Shown: positions 10,672 through 20,545 of the stretch, piece after piece
Layout of the letters: each line of letters starts with the position of its first letter
How positions within the stretch are numbered: position 1 is the first letter of the stretch
Source: an uncultured Luminiphilus sp.
GTDB lineage: Bacteria; Pseudomonadota; Gammaproteobacteria; Pseudomonadales; Halieaceae
Assembly (NCBI GenBank): GCA_938084055.1
Contig: CALKDK010000054.1
Coordinates: forward strand, 1-64,000
DNA: 64,000 nucleotides
Direction: 5' to 3'
Program-made: the position numbers and the translations under genes
The notes under the pieces: generated by a model
What the model was told of the DNA's origin: nothing
The model's database searches: none
Seen by the model: only the letters and a program-made list of their open reading frames with translations

Positions 10672-10689
10672 CCTTATTCTAGGATAAGG
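10672..10689. promoter_or_regulatory. Near-palindrome, candidate MarR operator
   Basis: CCTTATTCTAGGATAAGG matches its own reverse complement at 16 of 18 positions. It lies between the divergent MarR-type gene and the amidase, about 25 bases before the amidase ATG. The length and position suit a MarR-family operator, but binding is inferred only from placement. Confidence 0.45.
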
Positions 10690-10713
10690 CCCAACCCCAG
10701 CAGCGAGCCATCA

Positions 10714-12186
10714 ATGGCAACGCCACCCGCATCCCGCACCGAACACAACACCCCTTGCGCACCCCGTGCCATTGACCTTGTCAATGACGTTGCCACGGGA
10801 GCCAGATCAGCGGTGTCCCTGCTGGAGGACACCTACGAAAATATTGCCCTGTACAACCCAAGGGTCAATGCCATCTGCACATTGACCCCCATAGAAGAGG
10901 TCCTGCCCCTGGCAGTGGCGGTTGACAGGGCCCGACAGCAGGGACTGCAACTACCGCCTCTGGCGGGACTGCCCATGGCGATTAAGGATCTCGCCCACGT
11001 ACAGGGGCTCCCCACTACCATGGGCTCCCCTATTTTCTCGAATCAGGTAGCCGAGGAAGACTCTCTGTTTGTGGCTCGCCTCAGGGCGGCGGGTGCCATC
11101 ATAATCGGCAAGACCAACACCCCGGAATTTGGCGCGGGCTCCAATACCTTCAACAGCCTGTTTGGTTCGACTAAAAACCCCTACGATCCCACCAAAATAG
11201 CGGGCGGAAGCTCCGGCGGCGCCGCTGCGGCCCTGGGCACCGGCATGGTGGCCCTCGCTGACGGCTCTGACATGGGCGGCTCTCTGCGCAACCCGGCGGC
11301 CTACTGCAACGTCGTGGGACTTCGCCCGACGCTGGGCCGAGTGCCCTCCCCTCCCCTGTTTGAGGAAGTATTCTCACGCATGGCGGTTGAAGGTCCGATG
11401 GCCAGAACCGTTGAAGACTGCGCGCTGATGCTGCAGGCGATTGCCGGGCCTGATGATCGAGACCCGCTATCCTCCTCTGTCGCCCCTCTTGGCACGAACA
11501 GGTCGCTCGGTCGGAAAGTCCAGGATTTGCGATTGGGGTGGGCGTCACATCCAGCTGGACTACCGATCGAACGCGCCGTGTCATCGGTCCTGGCAGGCGC
11601 CGTGCAGCAAATGTGGCAAATCTGTCCCAACATCGAGGAAATCTCCCTGACAGAATTGGCGGGTGCCATGGCTGTCTTCAGCACACTGAGAAGCGCCGCA
11701 TTTCAACAACTGATGGGGGAACTCTACGAAAGCCACGGTCACATGATGAAAGCCACGCTGAGAGGCAATATCCAACTGGGGCTTGCCCTGTCCACGAGGG
11801 ACATTGAGGGGGCGGAGGAGCAGCGCCGTCAAATGCTCGTCGCGCTGGAAACGCTCTTTGCACGCTTCGATTACCTACTCTTACCCGTTACCCAGGTCAT
11901 GCCCTTCGCCACGGAAATCGAGTACCCTCAGAAGATCAATGGTCAAACCATGTCAAATTATATTGAGTGGATGTCGAGCTGCTGCATATTGAGCCCGTTT
12001 GGTATGCCCTGTATTTCTGTCCCGGCTGGATTCAGCCCCGATGGTCTGCCCGTGGGACTCCAGATTGTGGGCCGACCCGGCGATGACTGGGGTGTACTGC
12101 AACTTGCCTATGCCTTCCAGGAGCACACCCAGTACTGGCGACGTTTGCCGCCCATGGTAAAGGATGCTGCCGTTGACGTTGGTTGA
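10714..12186 (+). CDS. Amidase signature family amidohydrolase
   Basis: The protein belongs to the amidase signature family, Ser-cisSer-Lys hydrolases that split carboxylic amides to acid and ammonia or amine. K91 lies in MAIKDLA, the glycine/serine loop GGSSGG is at 164-169, and the likely nucleophile S190 is in SDMGGSLRNPA. With the ATG at 10714 the product has 490 residues, a usual size; an upstream ATG at 10642 would add 24 residues without homology. No signal peptide is seen, so it should be cytoplasmic. Its end overlaps the AtoE-like permease gene by 23 bases, implying joint transcription. The substrate is unknown. Confidence 0.85.
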   Translation: MATPPASRTEHNTPCAPRAIDLVNDVATGARSAVSLLEDTYENIALYNPRVNAICTLTPIEEVLPLAVAVDRARQQGLQLPPLAGLPMAIKDLAHVQGLPTTMGSPIFSNQVAEEDSLFVARLRAAGAIIIGKTNTPEFGAGSNTFNSLFGSTKNPYDPTKIAGGSSGGAAAALGTGMVALADGSDMGGSLRNPAAYCNVVGLRPTLGRVPSPPLFEEVFSRMAVEGPMARTVEDCALMLQAIAGPDDRDPLSSSVAPLGTNRSLGRKVQDLRLGWASHPAGLPIERAVSSVLAGAVQQMWQICPNIEEISLTELAGAMAVFSTLRSAAFQQLMGELYESHGHMMKATLRGNIQLGLALSTRDIEGAEEQRRQMLVALETLFARFDYLLLPVTQVMPFATEIEYPQKINGQTMSNYIEWMSSCCILSPFGMPCISVPAGFSPDGLPVGLQIVGRPGDDWGVLQLAYAFQEHTQYWRRLPPMVKDAAVDVG

Positions 12187-13507
12187 GCGCTTTCAGGAAT
12201 TCATCGAAAAACGGCTGCCCGACCCCCTGAGCTTCGCACTGGGACTGACAGGCCTGATGGCCCTGCTTACCCTGTCCTTGACACCAACCGCACCCACCTC
12301 GTTACTCATGACCTGGGGCGACTCCCTGAGCGCCCTCCTGACCTTCACGATGCAGATAGGACTGACCATTATCCTGGCCTACGTCCTGGCCCAGACACCC
12401 TTGATACAGGGCGGCCTGATCTGGCTTGCCAAATTGGCTAAAACTCCCACGCAGGCCTATGTGTTGGTCATAATGACAGCGGCGGCTTTTTATCTTATTT
12501 CCTGGCCGCTGGGCCCCATCACCGGCGCCCTGCTCGCGCGGGAAATCGCCCGGGAGGCGGTTGCACGGAACAATCCGGTGCATTTCCCACTCATGGCCGC
12601 GGGCGCACTGAGTGGCTATGCCGTCTGGGAAATGGGTTACTCCTCATCCATAGCCCTCGCCGTAGCAACAGAGGGAAACCCAACCTTCGAGCAGATTGGT
12701 CGACTCATTCCCATACAGGAAACCTTGCTGACACCCTGGAACCTGCTCAGCATCCCGGGCACGCTGGCGGTCATCATCGCCACAGTACTGCTGGTTCACC
12801 GGCAGTTTGACCTGAAAGCACCCTACGTTCCCGACGATCTGGTTATGCCGTTACAGGAACCCGACCACCGCCCTGTGGAGATTGACCCTGGCGAGGGTCA
12901 ACGCCGCTGGTCTGTATTTGCTGGCGTGCTCTTTGCGGCCTATGTCGTGGGGTGGTTTGTACAGCGTGGTCTGGCCCTGGAACTCAACATAGTCAACTGG
13001 ACCTTCCTCGCTGCTGGACTGTTCCTGGTGCGATCACTCCCGCACTACAGCGCATTATTTGCCGACGGGGCCAAAGTCGCCGCCCCAACGCTCCTCCAAT
13101 ATCCGCTGTACGCGGGAATCATGGGTATGGCAATACAGAGCGGCCTCGCCGAGCAGTTCACAGCGGCGCTCGTAGCCGTATCTGACGACACCACGCTGCC
13201 CATCATTGCGTTTTTTTCCGCTGGCCTGATCAATATTTTTATCCCCTCAGGAGGCGCTCAATGGGCCCTGCAGGGTCCGTCATTTATTGAAGCGGCGAAA
13301 CTTCTCGAGGTTGATCTCGGCCTGATAGCCATGTCAGTCGCCTATGGCGACCAGTGGACCAACGTGATCCAACCCTTCGTGGCCATTCCCCTCCTGGCCC
13401 TCACAGGACTTAGACTCAAGCACATTTTTGGTTTTGCCCTGGTCCTGTGCGCCACAACGAGTGTGCCGTTGATGGCGGGGCTCATGTTCGGCAACCTGCA
13501 GTACTGA
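12164..13507 (+). CDS. Short-chain fatty acid transporter, AtoE family
   Basis: This 447-residue inner-membrane protein has many hydrophobic segments and the AtoE-family signature NIFIPSGGAQWALQGP, followed by SVAYGDQWTNVIQPF. E. coli AtoE is associated with short-chain fatty acid uptake. The ATG lies inside the last codons of the amidase gene, a tight coupling that suggests this permease moves the acid released by, or related to the substrate of, the amidase. It might equally import another small carboxylate. A 127-base gap separates it from the convergent deacetylase-fold gene. Confidence 0.88.
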   Translation: MLPLTLVERFQEFIEKRLPDPLSFALGLTGLMALLTLSLTPTAPTSLLMTWGDSLSALLTFTMQIGLTIILAYVLAQTPLIQGGLIWLAKLAKTPTQAYVLVIMTAAAFYLISWPLGPITGALLAREIAREAVARNNPVHFPLMAAGALSGYAVWEMGYSSSIALAVATEGNPTFEQIGRLIPIQETLLTPWNLLSIPGTLAVIIATVLLVHRQFDLKAPYVPDDLVMPLQEPDHRPVEIDPGEGQRRWSVFAGVLFAAYVVGWFVQRGLALELNIVNWTFLAAGLFLVRSLPHYSALFADGAKVAAPTLLQYPLYAGIMGMAIQSGLAEQFTAALVAVSDDTTLPIIAFFSAGLINIFIPSGGAQWALQGPSFIEAAKLLEVDLGLIAMSVAYGDQWTNVIQPFVAIPLLALTGLRLKHIFGFALVLCATTSVPLMAGLMFGNLQY

Positions 13508-13634
13508 TTGGACATTCACCGCGCCCCACAACATAGACGGCACGGGCTGAACCCCTTCTTTCATCCCAACGGGACAACGTGGCGAATACCCCGGGACACC
13601 CCATCGTCCCGTCACACTCGTCCGTTGTTTTTTT

Positions 13635-14747
13635 TCAGGCCAGCGCTTCTAGCAGCGGCTTGGCGGCGTCTATGGCAACCTGCTGATGGGGTTGCAGACC
13701 CTGCCCGCCCAAACCGGCGTGCAAAGGCAGGAATGGATCCTCGGTTCCTGTGCTGTAACCCGCGAGAGCTTCCATCACCGCGAGCCCAAAAAAAGGCACG
13801 GTCCAACTGTTGTAACCCCCCTCATGGGTCATCAACAGGCGCCCGCCACTGTGCCGATCAGCCGCAGCCAACAGCTTTTCGGTCAGTCGACGATAGCCGT
13901 CACTGTGCATTTGCATCCGACCCAGGGGGTCATAAGCGCCCGCGTCAAAGCCACTTGGGACGATGATGATTTGAGGGGCGAACGCATCCAATGCAGGCAC
14001 CACAATCTGGTCAAAGGCTGCCTCGTAAGCTCCTACTCCAGATCCCGGGGGTAACGGGACATTGATATTGAAACCCGCGCCCGAACCTTCGCCTACCTCG
14101 TGGACGTGGCCAGAATCCGGTGGGAAACAATTGTCCTGATGTACGGAAATGGTTAGCGCGCGCGGGTCGTCGTAGAACGCACTCTGTGTGCCATTGCCAT
14201 GATGCACGTCCCAGTCAACGTAGGCGATGCGCTCGAGGCCCAGGGAGTCCAGGGCGTGAAATCCCGCAATAGCGGCATTACCAAAAATACAGAAACCCAT
14301 GCCCTCTCCCGCAATAGCGTGGTGGCCAGGAGGCCGGACGAGGGCGTAGGCATTATCAATCTCCCCTGCGACAACCGCTTCGAGAGCACTCAGGACCCCG
14401 CCAGCAGATAGCAGGGCAATCTCATAGCTACCTCGACCCGCAGGAGTGAAAAACCCTGCATCCCCGCCTGTCTCAGCACTAATTTTTTGCACGTTCGCCA
14501 AATGTTCAGGCGTGTGGAATCGAAGGATTTCTTCCTCTGAGGCCGATCGCGGCTTGAGCAGCGTCAGGTGATCATTCATGCCCGAAACTTCAAGCAGGTT
14601 TCTGAACCGTCGCTTGGTCTCGGGATTTTCGGCATGGGTATCCGGTTGTACCGGGTTGCCAAAGGGCATCGGCCCGGCATAGTTACCCGTGTCGTGCCAC
14701 ATATACAGCTCATGACACACTAAACCTGTCTTTCGTATTGCCGACAT
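13635..14747 (-). CDS. Histone deacetylase-fold amidohydrolase (class II-like)
   Basis: The 370 residues carry the arginase/deacetylase-fold zinc hydrolase motifs: RPPGHHA at 138-144, DWDVHHGNGT at 178-187 and PSGFDAGAYDP later, providing the zinc-binding Asp/His/Asp and the tandem His pair. Bacterial relatives include acetylpolyamine amidohydrolases and other N-acyl amine deacetylases. No signal peptide is present. The start follows GAGGTAGCAGA, and the gene begins ten bases after the Tat-amidase stop, so it is the distal gene of an amidohydrolase-amidase-deacetylase operon. Removal of an N-acyl group from an amine is the reasonable expectation; the substrate is unknown. Confidence 0.85.
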   Translation of the reverse strand: MSAIRKTGLVCHELYMWHDTGNYAGPMPFGNPVQPDTHAENPETKRRFRNLLEVSGMNDHLTLLKPRSASEEEILRFHTPEHLANVQKISAETGGDAGFFTPAGRGSYEIALLSAGGVLSALEAVVAGEIDNAYALVRPPGHHAIAGEGMGFCIFGNAAIAGFHALDSLGLERIAYVDWDVHHGNGTQSAFYDDPRALTISVHQDNCFPPDSGHVHEVGEGSGAGFNINVPLPPGSGVGAYEAAFDQIVVPALDAFAPQIIIVPSGFDAGAYDPLGRMQMHSDGYRRLTEKLLAAADRHSGGRLLMTHEGGYNSWTVPFFGLAVMEALAGYSTGTEDPFLPLHAGLGGQGLQPHQQVAIDAAKPLLEALA

Positions 14748-14756
14748 TCTGCTACC

Positions 14757-16280
14757 TCATTCTGAAGTGGTGATGGCACCCGACCACACTTTTGGCCTGT
14801 ATTGGAACCAGGGTCGCGCCCGCTCAATCTGTCCGGCCAGCGCCATTAGTTGCGCGTCCTCACCACCCGGAGCGGACAGCATAATTCCGATGGGGAGTCC
14901 TGAAGCACTCATTGAAAACGGCACCGCCATGGAGGGCTGGCCCGTCATGTTGTACAGATGGGTGAACGCCGAGACCGCTTTAAACCGTTCGGTGTAGGCC
15001 TGCAGATCATCACCTTCGCGATAGGTGATGGCAGCGAGGCGAGGTGCGGGCGTTGCGGCTACGGGTTGCAGGATAGCATCGAAATCACGGAAAAAATCCC
15101 CCATCTGAAAGCCGAATTGATGCATCAATTGGAGAGCTTCCGCCACTTGGGCACCGGTGTACCGGGAACCCTCGGAACGAATCATATGGGTCATGGGTTC
15201 GAGTTCGTCCAAACCAATTTCCCGACCGCGGCCACGGGCAACACTGTCAAGCCAGGCAGCCATATTACTTGCGATCAACGTATTCTGGACGCGATTCAGC
15301 ACAGCGTAATCAATACCCGGAGCGGCCATTTCCACCGAGTGGCCCAACTGCTCAAGGAGGGCGGCCGCATCGAGCACAGATGCCCGAACCTCGGGGTCGA
15401 TTGCTACCGTGGGCTCACTCAGGCAGACCGCAATGCGCAGTGGTGTCGGATCCCGGCGCGTTGCCTCAAAAAACCCCCTGTTGGGTAAACCCTGTCCGTA
15501 AGGTGCACCGGGCTCATAACCCGCCAGCGCCTCCAGCATAAGTGCGCTATCCCGCACTGAACGCGTCACCACGTGACCCACCGACATGCCGCTACCCCGG
15601 GCACCCGGTGTGAGGCCCCGGGTCGGCTTGAAACCAAACAAACCACAAAACGTGGCGGGCACACGAATGGATCCGCCGCCATCCGTGGCGTGGGCCATGG
15701 GAATGACCCCGGCAGCCACGGCGGCAGCCGAGCCACCACTGGACCCTCCGGTGCTGTGGTCAACGTGCCATGGATTGCGACAATCGCCAAGAAAGCGCCC
15801 CTCAGTGGTCAGTGCCAGACCAAACTCCGGCGTATTCGTTTTACCGAATATGACCAGACCGCTGCTTTTGAGGCGCTGCACCAGGGTCGAATCGACGGCA
15901 GCCACGGCCTTGGCATTCAACGCCGAGCCCGCACTAGTGACGGTTCCCGCCAACTGCACGCCAAGGTCCTTGAGCAGGAAGGGAACGCCGGAGAGCGGCC
16001 CCTGTGGCAGCGGTGACTCCACCGTCGCCAGAGCCAGCTCAATATGATCCTGGGCCAGTAAATTCAGTTTTGGGTTAACACGTCGAAGGCGCCGAACGGC
16101 CTCCTGAAGCAGTTCAGCGGGGCTTACTTCGCCGGTGGCCACCCAGCTCGCGAGTGTAGTGGCGTCAGCGCTATCCCAGTCACCCAGAGCGTCCTTGGAC
16201 CCAGCACCCGCGACAAGGGTGGGGCTCAGGCCGGCCGCTACGGCAGTGCCAAGAAACTCCCGGCGACGCAGTGGTCTCAT
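14757..16280 (-). CDS. Tat-exported amidase
   Basis: This amidase signature protein has 507 residues from the ATG at 16280. It opens with a twin-arginine leader ([13 protein letters not shown] at 5-17), indicating periplasmic export in folded form. The catalytic set is K104 (LLKDLG), the [10 protein letters not shown] loop at 178-187, and the probable nucleophile S204 in [11 protein letters not shown]. The start forms an ATGA overlap with the preceding amidohydrolase gene; an ATG 36 bases upstream is possible but would move the Tat motif away from the N-terminus. A periplasmic location separates its role from the cytoplasmic amidase at 10.7 kb. Confidence 0.87.
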   Translation of the reverse strand: MRPLRRREFLGTAVAAGLSPTLVAGAGSKDALGDWDSADATTLASWVATGEVSPAELLQEAVRRLRRVNPKLNLLAQDHIELALATVESPLPQGPLSGVPFLLKDLGVQLAGTVTSAGSALNAKAVAAVDSTLVQRLKSSGLVIFGKTNTPEFGLALTTEGRFLGDCRNPWHVDHSTGGSSGGSAAAVAAGVIPMAHATDGGGSIRVPATFCGLFGFKPTRGLTPGARGSGMSVGHVVTRSVRDSALMLEALAGYEPGAPYGQGLPNRGFFEATRRDPTPLRIAVCLSEPTVAIDPEVRASVLDAAALLEQLGHSVEMAAPGIDYAVLNRVQNTLIASNMAAWLDSVARGRGREIGLDELEPMTHMIRSEGSRYTGAQVAEALQLMHQFGFQMGDFFRDFDAILQPVAATPAPRLAAITYREGDDLQAYTERFKAVSAFTHLYNMTGQPSMAVPFSMSASGLPIGIMLSAPGGEDAQLMALAGQIERARPWFQYRPKVWSGAITTSE

Positions 16281-18040
16281 GGCGTCGAAGAAAAAACCTG
16301 GCGTCCGCGAAACCATGTTTGATTGGGCTCTATTTCCGACACGTCATCAATCGCTATCCGGTGCAGATCCCGGTTAAGTACGATGAAATCCGCTGACTTA
16401 CCCACTACGATCGAACCCGCACGGTCGTCTATGCCCATAATCAGCGCGGGCTGGGTAGTCCACAACACAATGGCGTCATCGAGACTGACCGCCTGCTCGG
16501 CCCAGAAGGTCTCCTTCGAATCACTCGTGGGATGGCGTCGAGTCACCAGTGACTCGATAGCCGGCCAGGGATTCATATCTGCCGCCGCTGCGGGCCAATC
16601 TGAGCCGCCATTGACCAACGCACCCAAATCGAGAAGGTCCCGGGTCGGCCAGTACTCGGCACCCCGGGGCAGCCCTACCGCCTGTACCACCGACTCAATG
16701 ATGGGCCTCGGATACCAGAGATAGGGTGTGAAATCGGCCACCGCATTTAACGCCCGAAAGCGATCAAGATCTGCAGGATCAATATAGCCCGCATGGGCCA
16801 AGGAAATGGGTTGACCAGGTGATCCATTGGTTAGGCGCGCGACGGCTATCGCATCCAGGGCCACCCGCACTGCACCATCGCCCGCCGTATGTATTTTGAT
16901 AAGGTAACCAGCCGCGTCGAACCGCGTCACCGCGGTATTCAATTCAGGGGTAGCGATCATCTGCATCCCCAGCGTCTCCTCCGGGTGCATTGCATCAGTG
17001 GTGTAGGGTGCGACCATCAGGGCCGAGCGGGAAGCGGTTGGCACGCCATCGAGAAAGAATTTGATCGCCTTGGCCTGCACATTGGCGGACCCAAAGCGGT
17101 TGGCCCGTTCATCGTAGGCGCTCACCGGCTCGAGGGGTTGTGGTTCACCACCATGACCATAGCTCGCTTGATACAAAACAGCATGAACCGACAGCTCTCC
17201 AGCTGCATCTGCCGCGTGATAGGCCTGCATCGCTGCTTCGGGAACCCGCGCATCACCCCAGGCAGTCACACCAAAGCTATTGGCAATGGTAGATGCGGTG
17301 GCGACCGCGGCCGCCTTTTGTGCCGGACTGTAGGGAGGGATTATCGAGTAGACGACGCCGGCAGCAGCCTCGAGCAGGACACCATTGGGTATGCCCTCCT
17401 CATCACGAACGAAAACACCGCCCGAGGGATCGGGTGTATCGGGACTGAGCGCTACGCCTGCCAATTCCAACGCCCGTGTGTTGGCCCAGCCGTGATGGGC
17501 TGAATCATCATCGAGGAATACCGGATGGCCACCACTGACAGCATCCAGGAACGCCCTGGGTGACTCGATATCATTATCGACGAAAAAATTACTGTTCCAC
17601 TGACCGCCAATGATCCACTCTGGAGCCCCCTCCGCCTCGGCGCAGGCCTTGATAGTTGCCGCCAGCTGGTCAGGTGTGGTGTCAAAGGAGAAGTTACAGC
17701 TGTACAGTACTTTTTCGCCGCCCTGGAAAGGGTGCACGTGGGCATCGAGCAAGCCCGGCAACACAGCCGCGCCCTTTACATCAATGACTTCCGTGCCGTC
17801 ACCAATAACAGCGCTTATCTCGTCATGGGAACCCACCGCAAGAAACCGGCCGTCTTTGACCGCAAAAGCCGCCACCCGGCTGCCTTTCGCTCCGTCGGTA
17901 TAGACACTGCCGTTGATAACAACCGTATCCGCGATGCGGTCAGAGGTCGGTCCCGACGCCTCAGTGGCCTCCCTCTGACCACAGCCGACCAGCAACAAAA
18001 GTACCGACGCGCATACCCCCAGTTTTTTTAAATAGGTCAT
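16277..18040 (-). CDS. YtcJ-like metal-dependent amidohydrolase, lipoprotein
   Basis: The 587-residue protein begins with a lipoprotein signal ending in LLLLVGC (lipobox cysteine about residue 20). The amidohydrolase body follows: GLLDAHVHPFQGGE near 97-110, and late motifs LAHAGYIDP, NGGSDWPAAAADMNPW and VGKSADFIVLNRD, typical of the YtcJ/Amidohydro_3 group. Such enzymes hydrolyse amide or N-acyl bonds with bound metal; the substrate is not evident. It is the first gene of a three-gene minus-strand operon with the Tat amidase and the deacetylase-fold protein. All but the last should act outside the cytoplasm. Confidence 0.85.
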   Translation of the reverse strand: MTYLKKLGVCASVLLLLVGCGQREATEASGPTSDRIADTVVINGSVYTDGAKGSRVAAFAVKDGRFLAVGSHDEISAVIGDGTEVIDVKGAAVLPGLLDAHVHPFQGGEKVLYSCNFSFDTTPDQLAATIKACAEAEGAPEWIIGGQWNSNFFVDNDIESPRAFLDAVSGGHPVFLDDDSAHHGWANTRALELAGVALSPDTPDPSGGVFVRDEEGIPNGVLLEAAAGVVYSIIPPYSPAQKAAAVATASTIANSFGVTAWGDARVPEAAMQAYHAADAAGELSVHAVLYQASYGHGGEPQPLEPVSAYDERANRFGSANVQAKAIKFFLDGVPTASRSALMVAPYTTDAMHPEETLGMQMIATPELNTAVTRFDAAGYLIKIHTAGDGAVRVALDAIAVARLTNGSPGQPISLAHAGYIDPADLDRFRALNAVADFTPYLWYPRPIIESVVQAVGLPRGAEYWPTRDLLDLGALVNGGSDWPAAAADMNPWPAIESLVTRRHPTSDSKETFWAEQAVSLDDAIVLWTTQPALIMGIDDRAGSIVVGKSADFIVLNRDLHRIAIDDVSEIEPNQTWFRGRQVFSSTP

Positions 18041-18068
18041 ATCGAGCCCCGCAACTTTTTTTATTGGT

Positions 18069-18096
18069 AAAAAAGGGGCCCAGACAGACCCCTTTT
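18069..18096 (-). terminator. Terminator downstream of the TonB receptor gene
   Basis: On the minus strand the stem AAAAGGGG/CCCCTTTT with a 10-base loop follows the receptor stop codon by 16 bases and ends in a T-run. It should terminate the receptor transcript before the amidohydrolase operon. Confidence 0.75.
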
Positions 18097-18112
18097 CTGA
18101 CTCATCTCAATT

Positions 18113-20545
18113 TTATTGGCCGATGGAGTAACTGAAACTCAGACCGTAGGTCCGAGGCATGCCCCAGGTCCGAACATAGGGGCCATTACCACCAGCATAG
18201 GCTGAAGGGTAGTAATCCTCATCAGTGAGATTGCGCACCCAGGCCATCACCCGCCAATTTCCATCACTAGAACCCAAACCCACACGAGCATTGGCAACAC
18301 CGTAATCATCGGTCGCGTCCTCGAGACGAGGCCCCCCCGTCGTCTCCCCGGTCTGGTTGTAATCTGCAGATATGTCCAGCATCAGGCTGTTGGTGATAGG
18401 CATTTCATAGCGGGCGAACAGCGTGTAGGAGAAGTCAGGCGTCATCGCCAGTTCCTGGCCCGACGCATCGTAGTAGTTGACACCACCGCCATCAGGTTGC
18501 CAGGCACTGGTGGCACGATCCACGGCCTGCCACTTCTTGACCTCCGACTCAAGCCAGGCCCCGTTGGCTGCCAGTGTCAGGCCCTCGGTGGGCTGCCAGG
18601 TTAACTCCACTTCGGCGCCGTAGATTTCAGACTCATCCACATTGGTCAGGCCGGAAATATTCCCCACCAGGGTAACGGCGGCATCCTGCTCCTGCTTATC
18701 CTGGTAGTCATAGTAAAAAACCGCACCATTGAGCTGCATGCTGCCATTGGCCAGCGTCGCCTTGGTGCCCAGTTCGTAGGCTGTCAGTACTTCTTCCTTG
18801 TACGGTATCAACTGGGTCGTTGTATTGGAGTTCGCGCCGTTGAAGCCCCCGGATTTGAACCCGTTGGAGATCGAGCCATAAACCAGTACGTCGTCAGACG
18901 GCTGCCAGTCCAAACCAATTTTCCCCGTGGGTCGGCTGGTGTCTATGCTGTCTGAGTAGGCAGGAAACTCGGGATCAATGCCGCCGATATCGGCGATCGT
19001 ACCGCAATCCCCAACCCCCTTCTCAAAGGGTGAGCCCCAGAAACCAAAGACATTGTTCAGGAAAACCCCGAGGGAGCCATCATCAGCGACATAGGTACAC
19101 CCGGTCCAATCCCGCGTCTCGTTGGTGTAACGGGCACCGAGGATCAGGGTGAGCGAATCCGTCAGGTCATATTCTACATGGCCAAAAATCGCCGCCGATG
19201 TGGTCTCCTGATCGTATTTGGTATCCAGTTCCAGAATGGGATTGGGTGCAAATAAACCGACACCAAAGGGAATACTGCCGTAGCCGTAAACCGAATCCGA
19301 CATGAAGTAATGGTAGTACTCATCCATATCATCCTGGGAGTAGTACAAGCCCACCACCCAGTTCAAGCGGTCGGTCTCTCCAGCAAGACGTAACTCCTGG
19401 CTAAATACCTGGAGGTCCGTGGTGTTGATGTTGCTGGAATCGTTGTAGAAGCCACCATCCCAATCGTTGGCTTCCTCACGCTGGAAGTCGCTGTAACCCG
19501 TTATGGATGTCAGCGTCGCACCGCCGATGTCCCAATCCATGCGCAGCGCAATATTCAGGGTCTGATTATCTCGCTGGGGGCGCAAATCAAAGGTCCGACC
19601 TGTAATCGCACTGGTGTAGCTATTGGTCCAACCGGCTTTGGTGTTGTCATCAACTGAGTACCATGGCGGGGTTGTACCAAAGGTCGGGTTGCCCGGAATA
19701 ATATATTCGTTGAGCGGCTGGTAGGGTGCAACAAAGCTGCCAAGTCCGATCAGGCTGCCATCGTAGGCCGTGTTGGCTGTGTTGTCGGACTGGTCGTCAA
19801 CATAACTGACCGTGAGCTTGGTGCTGAAGGTGTCACTCCAATCGGAGACCAGCGTGCCCTTGAGGGCCATGACGTCATCTTCACCCAACTCATCGTCGCC
19901 TACGGTGTTCTCCTGCCACCCCTCCCCCGACTGCACGATTCGAGCAGCCAAACGACCCCGGGTGGAGTCGGACAGGCTGCCGCTGACATAACCCTCAACG
20001 TCGACGGCCTCGTAACGCCCGTAGCTCGCCGTAATGCCCGCAGAAAATTCCTCGGTCGGTGCCCTGCTGATGAAGTTGATCTGACCCGCCGTAGTATTAC
20101 GGCCATAAAGGTCACCCTGGGGGCCCTTCAGTATTTCCACTCGGTCGGTATCGAACAACAACCCACGGGTCATGACCGTATAGGGCATGGCTATTTCGTC
20201 AAAGTAGATGCCCACGGTGGATGAGGCCGCCGTTGAATAATCCTGAAAGCCGACACCTCGTATTGTATACAGGGGCACACCCGTCGCCGCCGTCTCGTTC
20301 ACCGTGACACCGGGGGTGTACATGGCAATATCCTCGGCACTGAGAATACCGAGTTCGCGAATCTGGTCACCGGTAAACGTCGTGATGGCGATACCCACAT
20401 CATTGGCTCCCTGCTCACGCTTCTGGGCCGTTACGAGCACCTCCTCCAACTGCAGTGCTGAAGCGGGCAGAGCCAGCGTGGCGGCAGCTACTGCCGCACC
20501 CAGCGATGACAACCCTAGGCGATGGCTTTTCGGACGATTTCCCAT
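18113..20545 (-). CDS. TonB-dependent outer-membrane receptor
   Basis: The 810-residue product has a signal peptide (GLSSLGAAVAAATLALPASA) and then LEEVLVTAQKREQG, the usual beginning of the plug domain. The plug motif VEILKGPQGDLYGRN, repeated beta-barrel segments and a C-terminus ending in an aromatic-rich strand (YGLSFSYSIGQ) follow. The ATG at 20545 is preceded by AGGGGAACTC and gives the proper signal peptide; the frame stays open 174 bases upstream but without a leader-like sequence. Such receptors import ligands larger than porins admit. Placement between the amine dehydrogenase set and the amidohydrolases suggests an organic nutrient, not necessarily an iron chelate. Confidence 0.9.
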   Translation of the reverse strand: MGNRPKSHRLGLSSLGAAVAAATLALPASALQLEEVLVTAQKREQGANDVGIAITTFTGDQIRELGILSAEDIAMYTPGVTVNETAATGVPLYTIRGVGFQDYSTAASSTVGIYFDEIAMPYTVMTRGLLFDTDRVEILKGPQGDLYGRNTTAGQINFISRAPTEEFSAGITASYGRYEAVDVEGYVSGSLSDSTRGRLAARIVQSGEGWQENTVGDDELGEDDVMALKGTLVSDWSDTFSTKLTVSYVDDQSDNTANTAYDGSLIGLGSFVAPYQPLNEYIIPGNPTFGTTPPWYSVDDNTKAGWTNSYTSAITGRTFDLRPQRDNQTLNIALRMDWDIGGATLTSITGYSDFQREEANDWDGGFYNDSSNINTTDLQVFSQELRLAGETDRLNWVVGLYYSQDDMDEYYHYFMSDSVYGYGSIPFGVGLFAPNPILELDTKYDQETTSAAIFGHVEYDLTDSLTLILGARYTNETRDWTGCTYVADDGSLGVFLNNVFGFWGSPFEKGVGDCGTIADIGGIDPEFPAYSDSIDTSRPTGKIGLDWQPSDDVLVYGSISNGFKSGGFNGANSNTTTQLIPYKEEVLTAYELGTKATLANGSMQLNGAVFYYDYQDKQEQDAAVTLVGNISGLTNVDESEIYGAEVELTWQPTEGLTLAANGAWLESEVKKWQAVDRATSAWQPDGGGVNYYDASGQELAMTPDFSYTLFARYEMPITNSLMLDISADYNQTGETTGGPRLEDATDDYGVANARVGLGSSDGNWRVMAWVRNLTDEDYYPSAYAGGNGPYVRTWGMPRTYGLSFSYSIGQ

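Noticed and set aside
17169-17179. TGATACAAAAC as an additional PaaX-like site
   Set aside because: It lies inside the coding sequence of the YtcJ-like amidohydrolase, far from any gene start.
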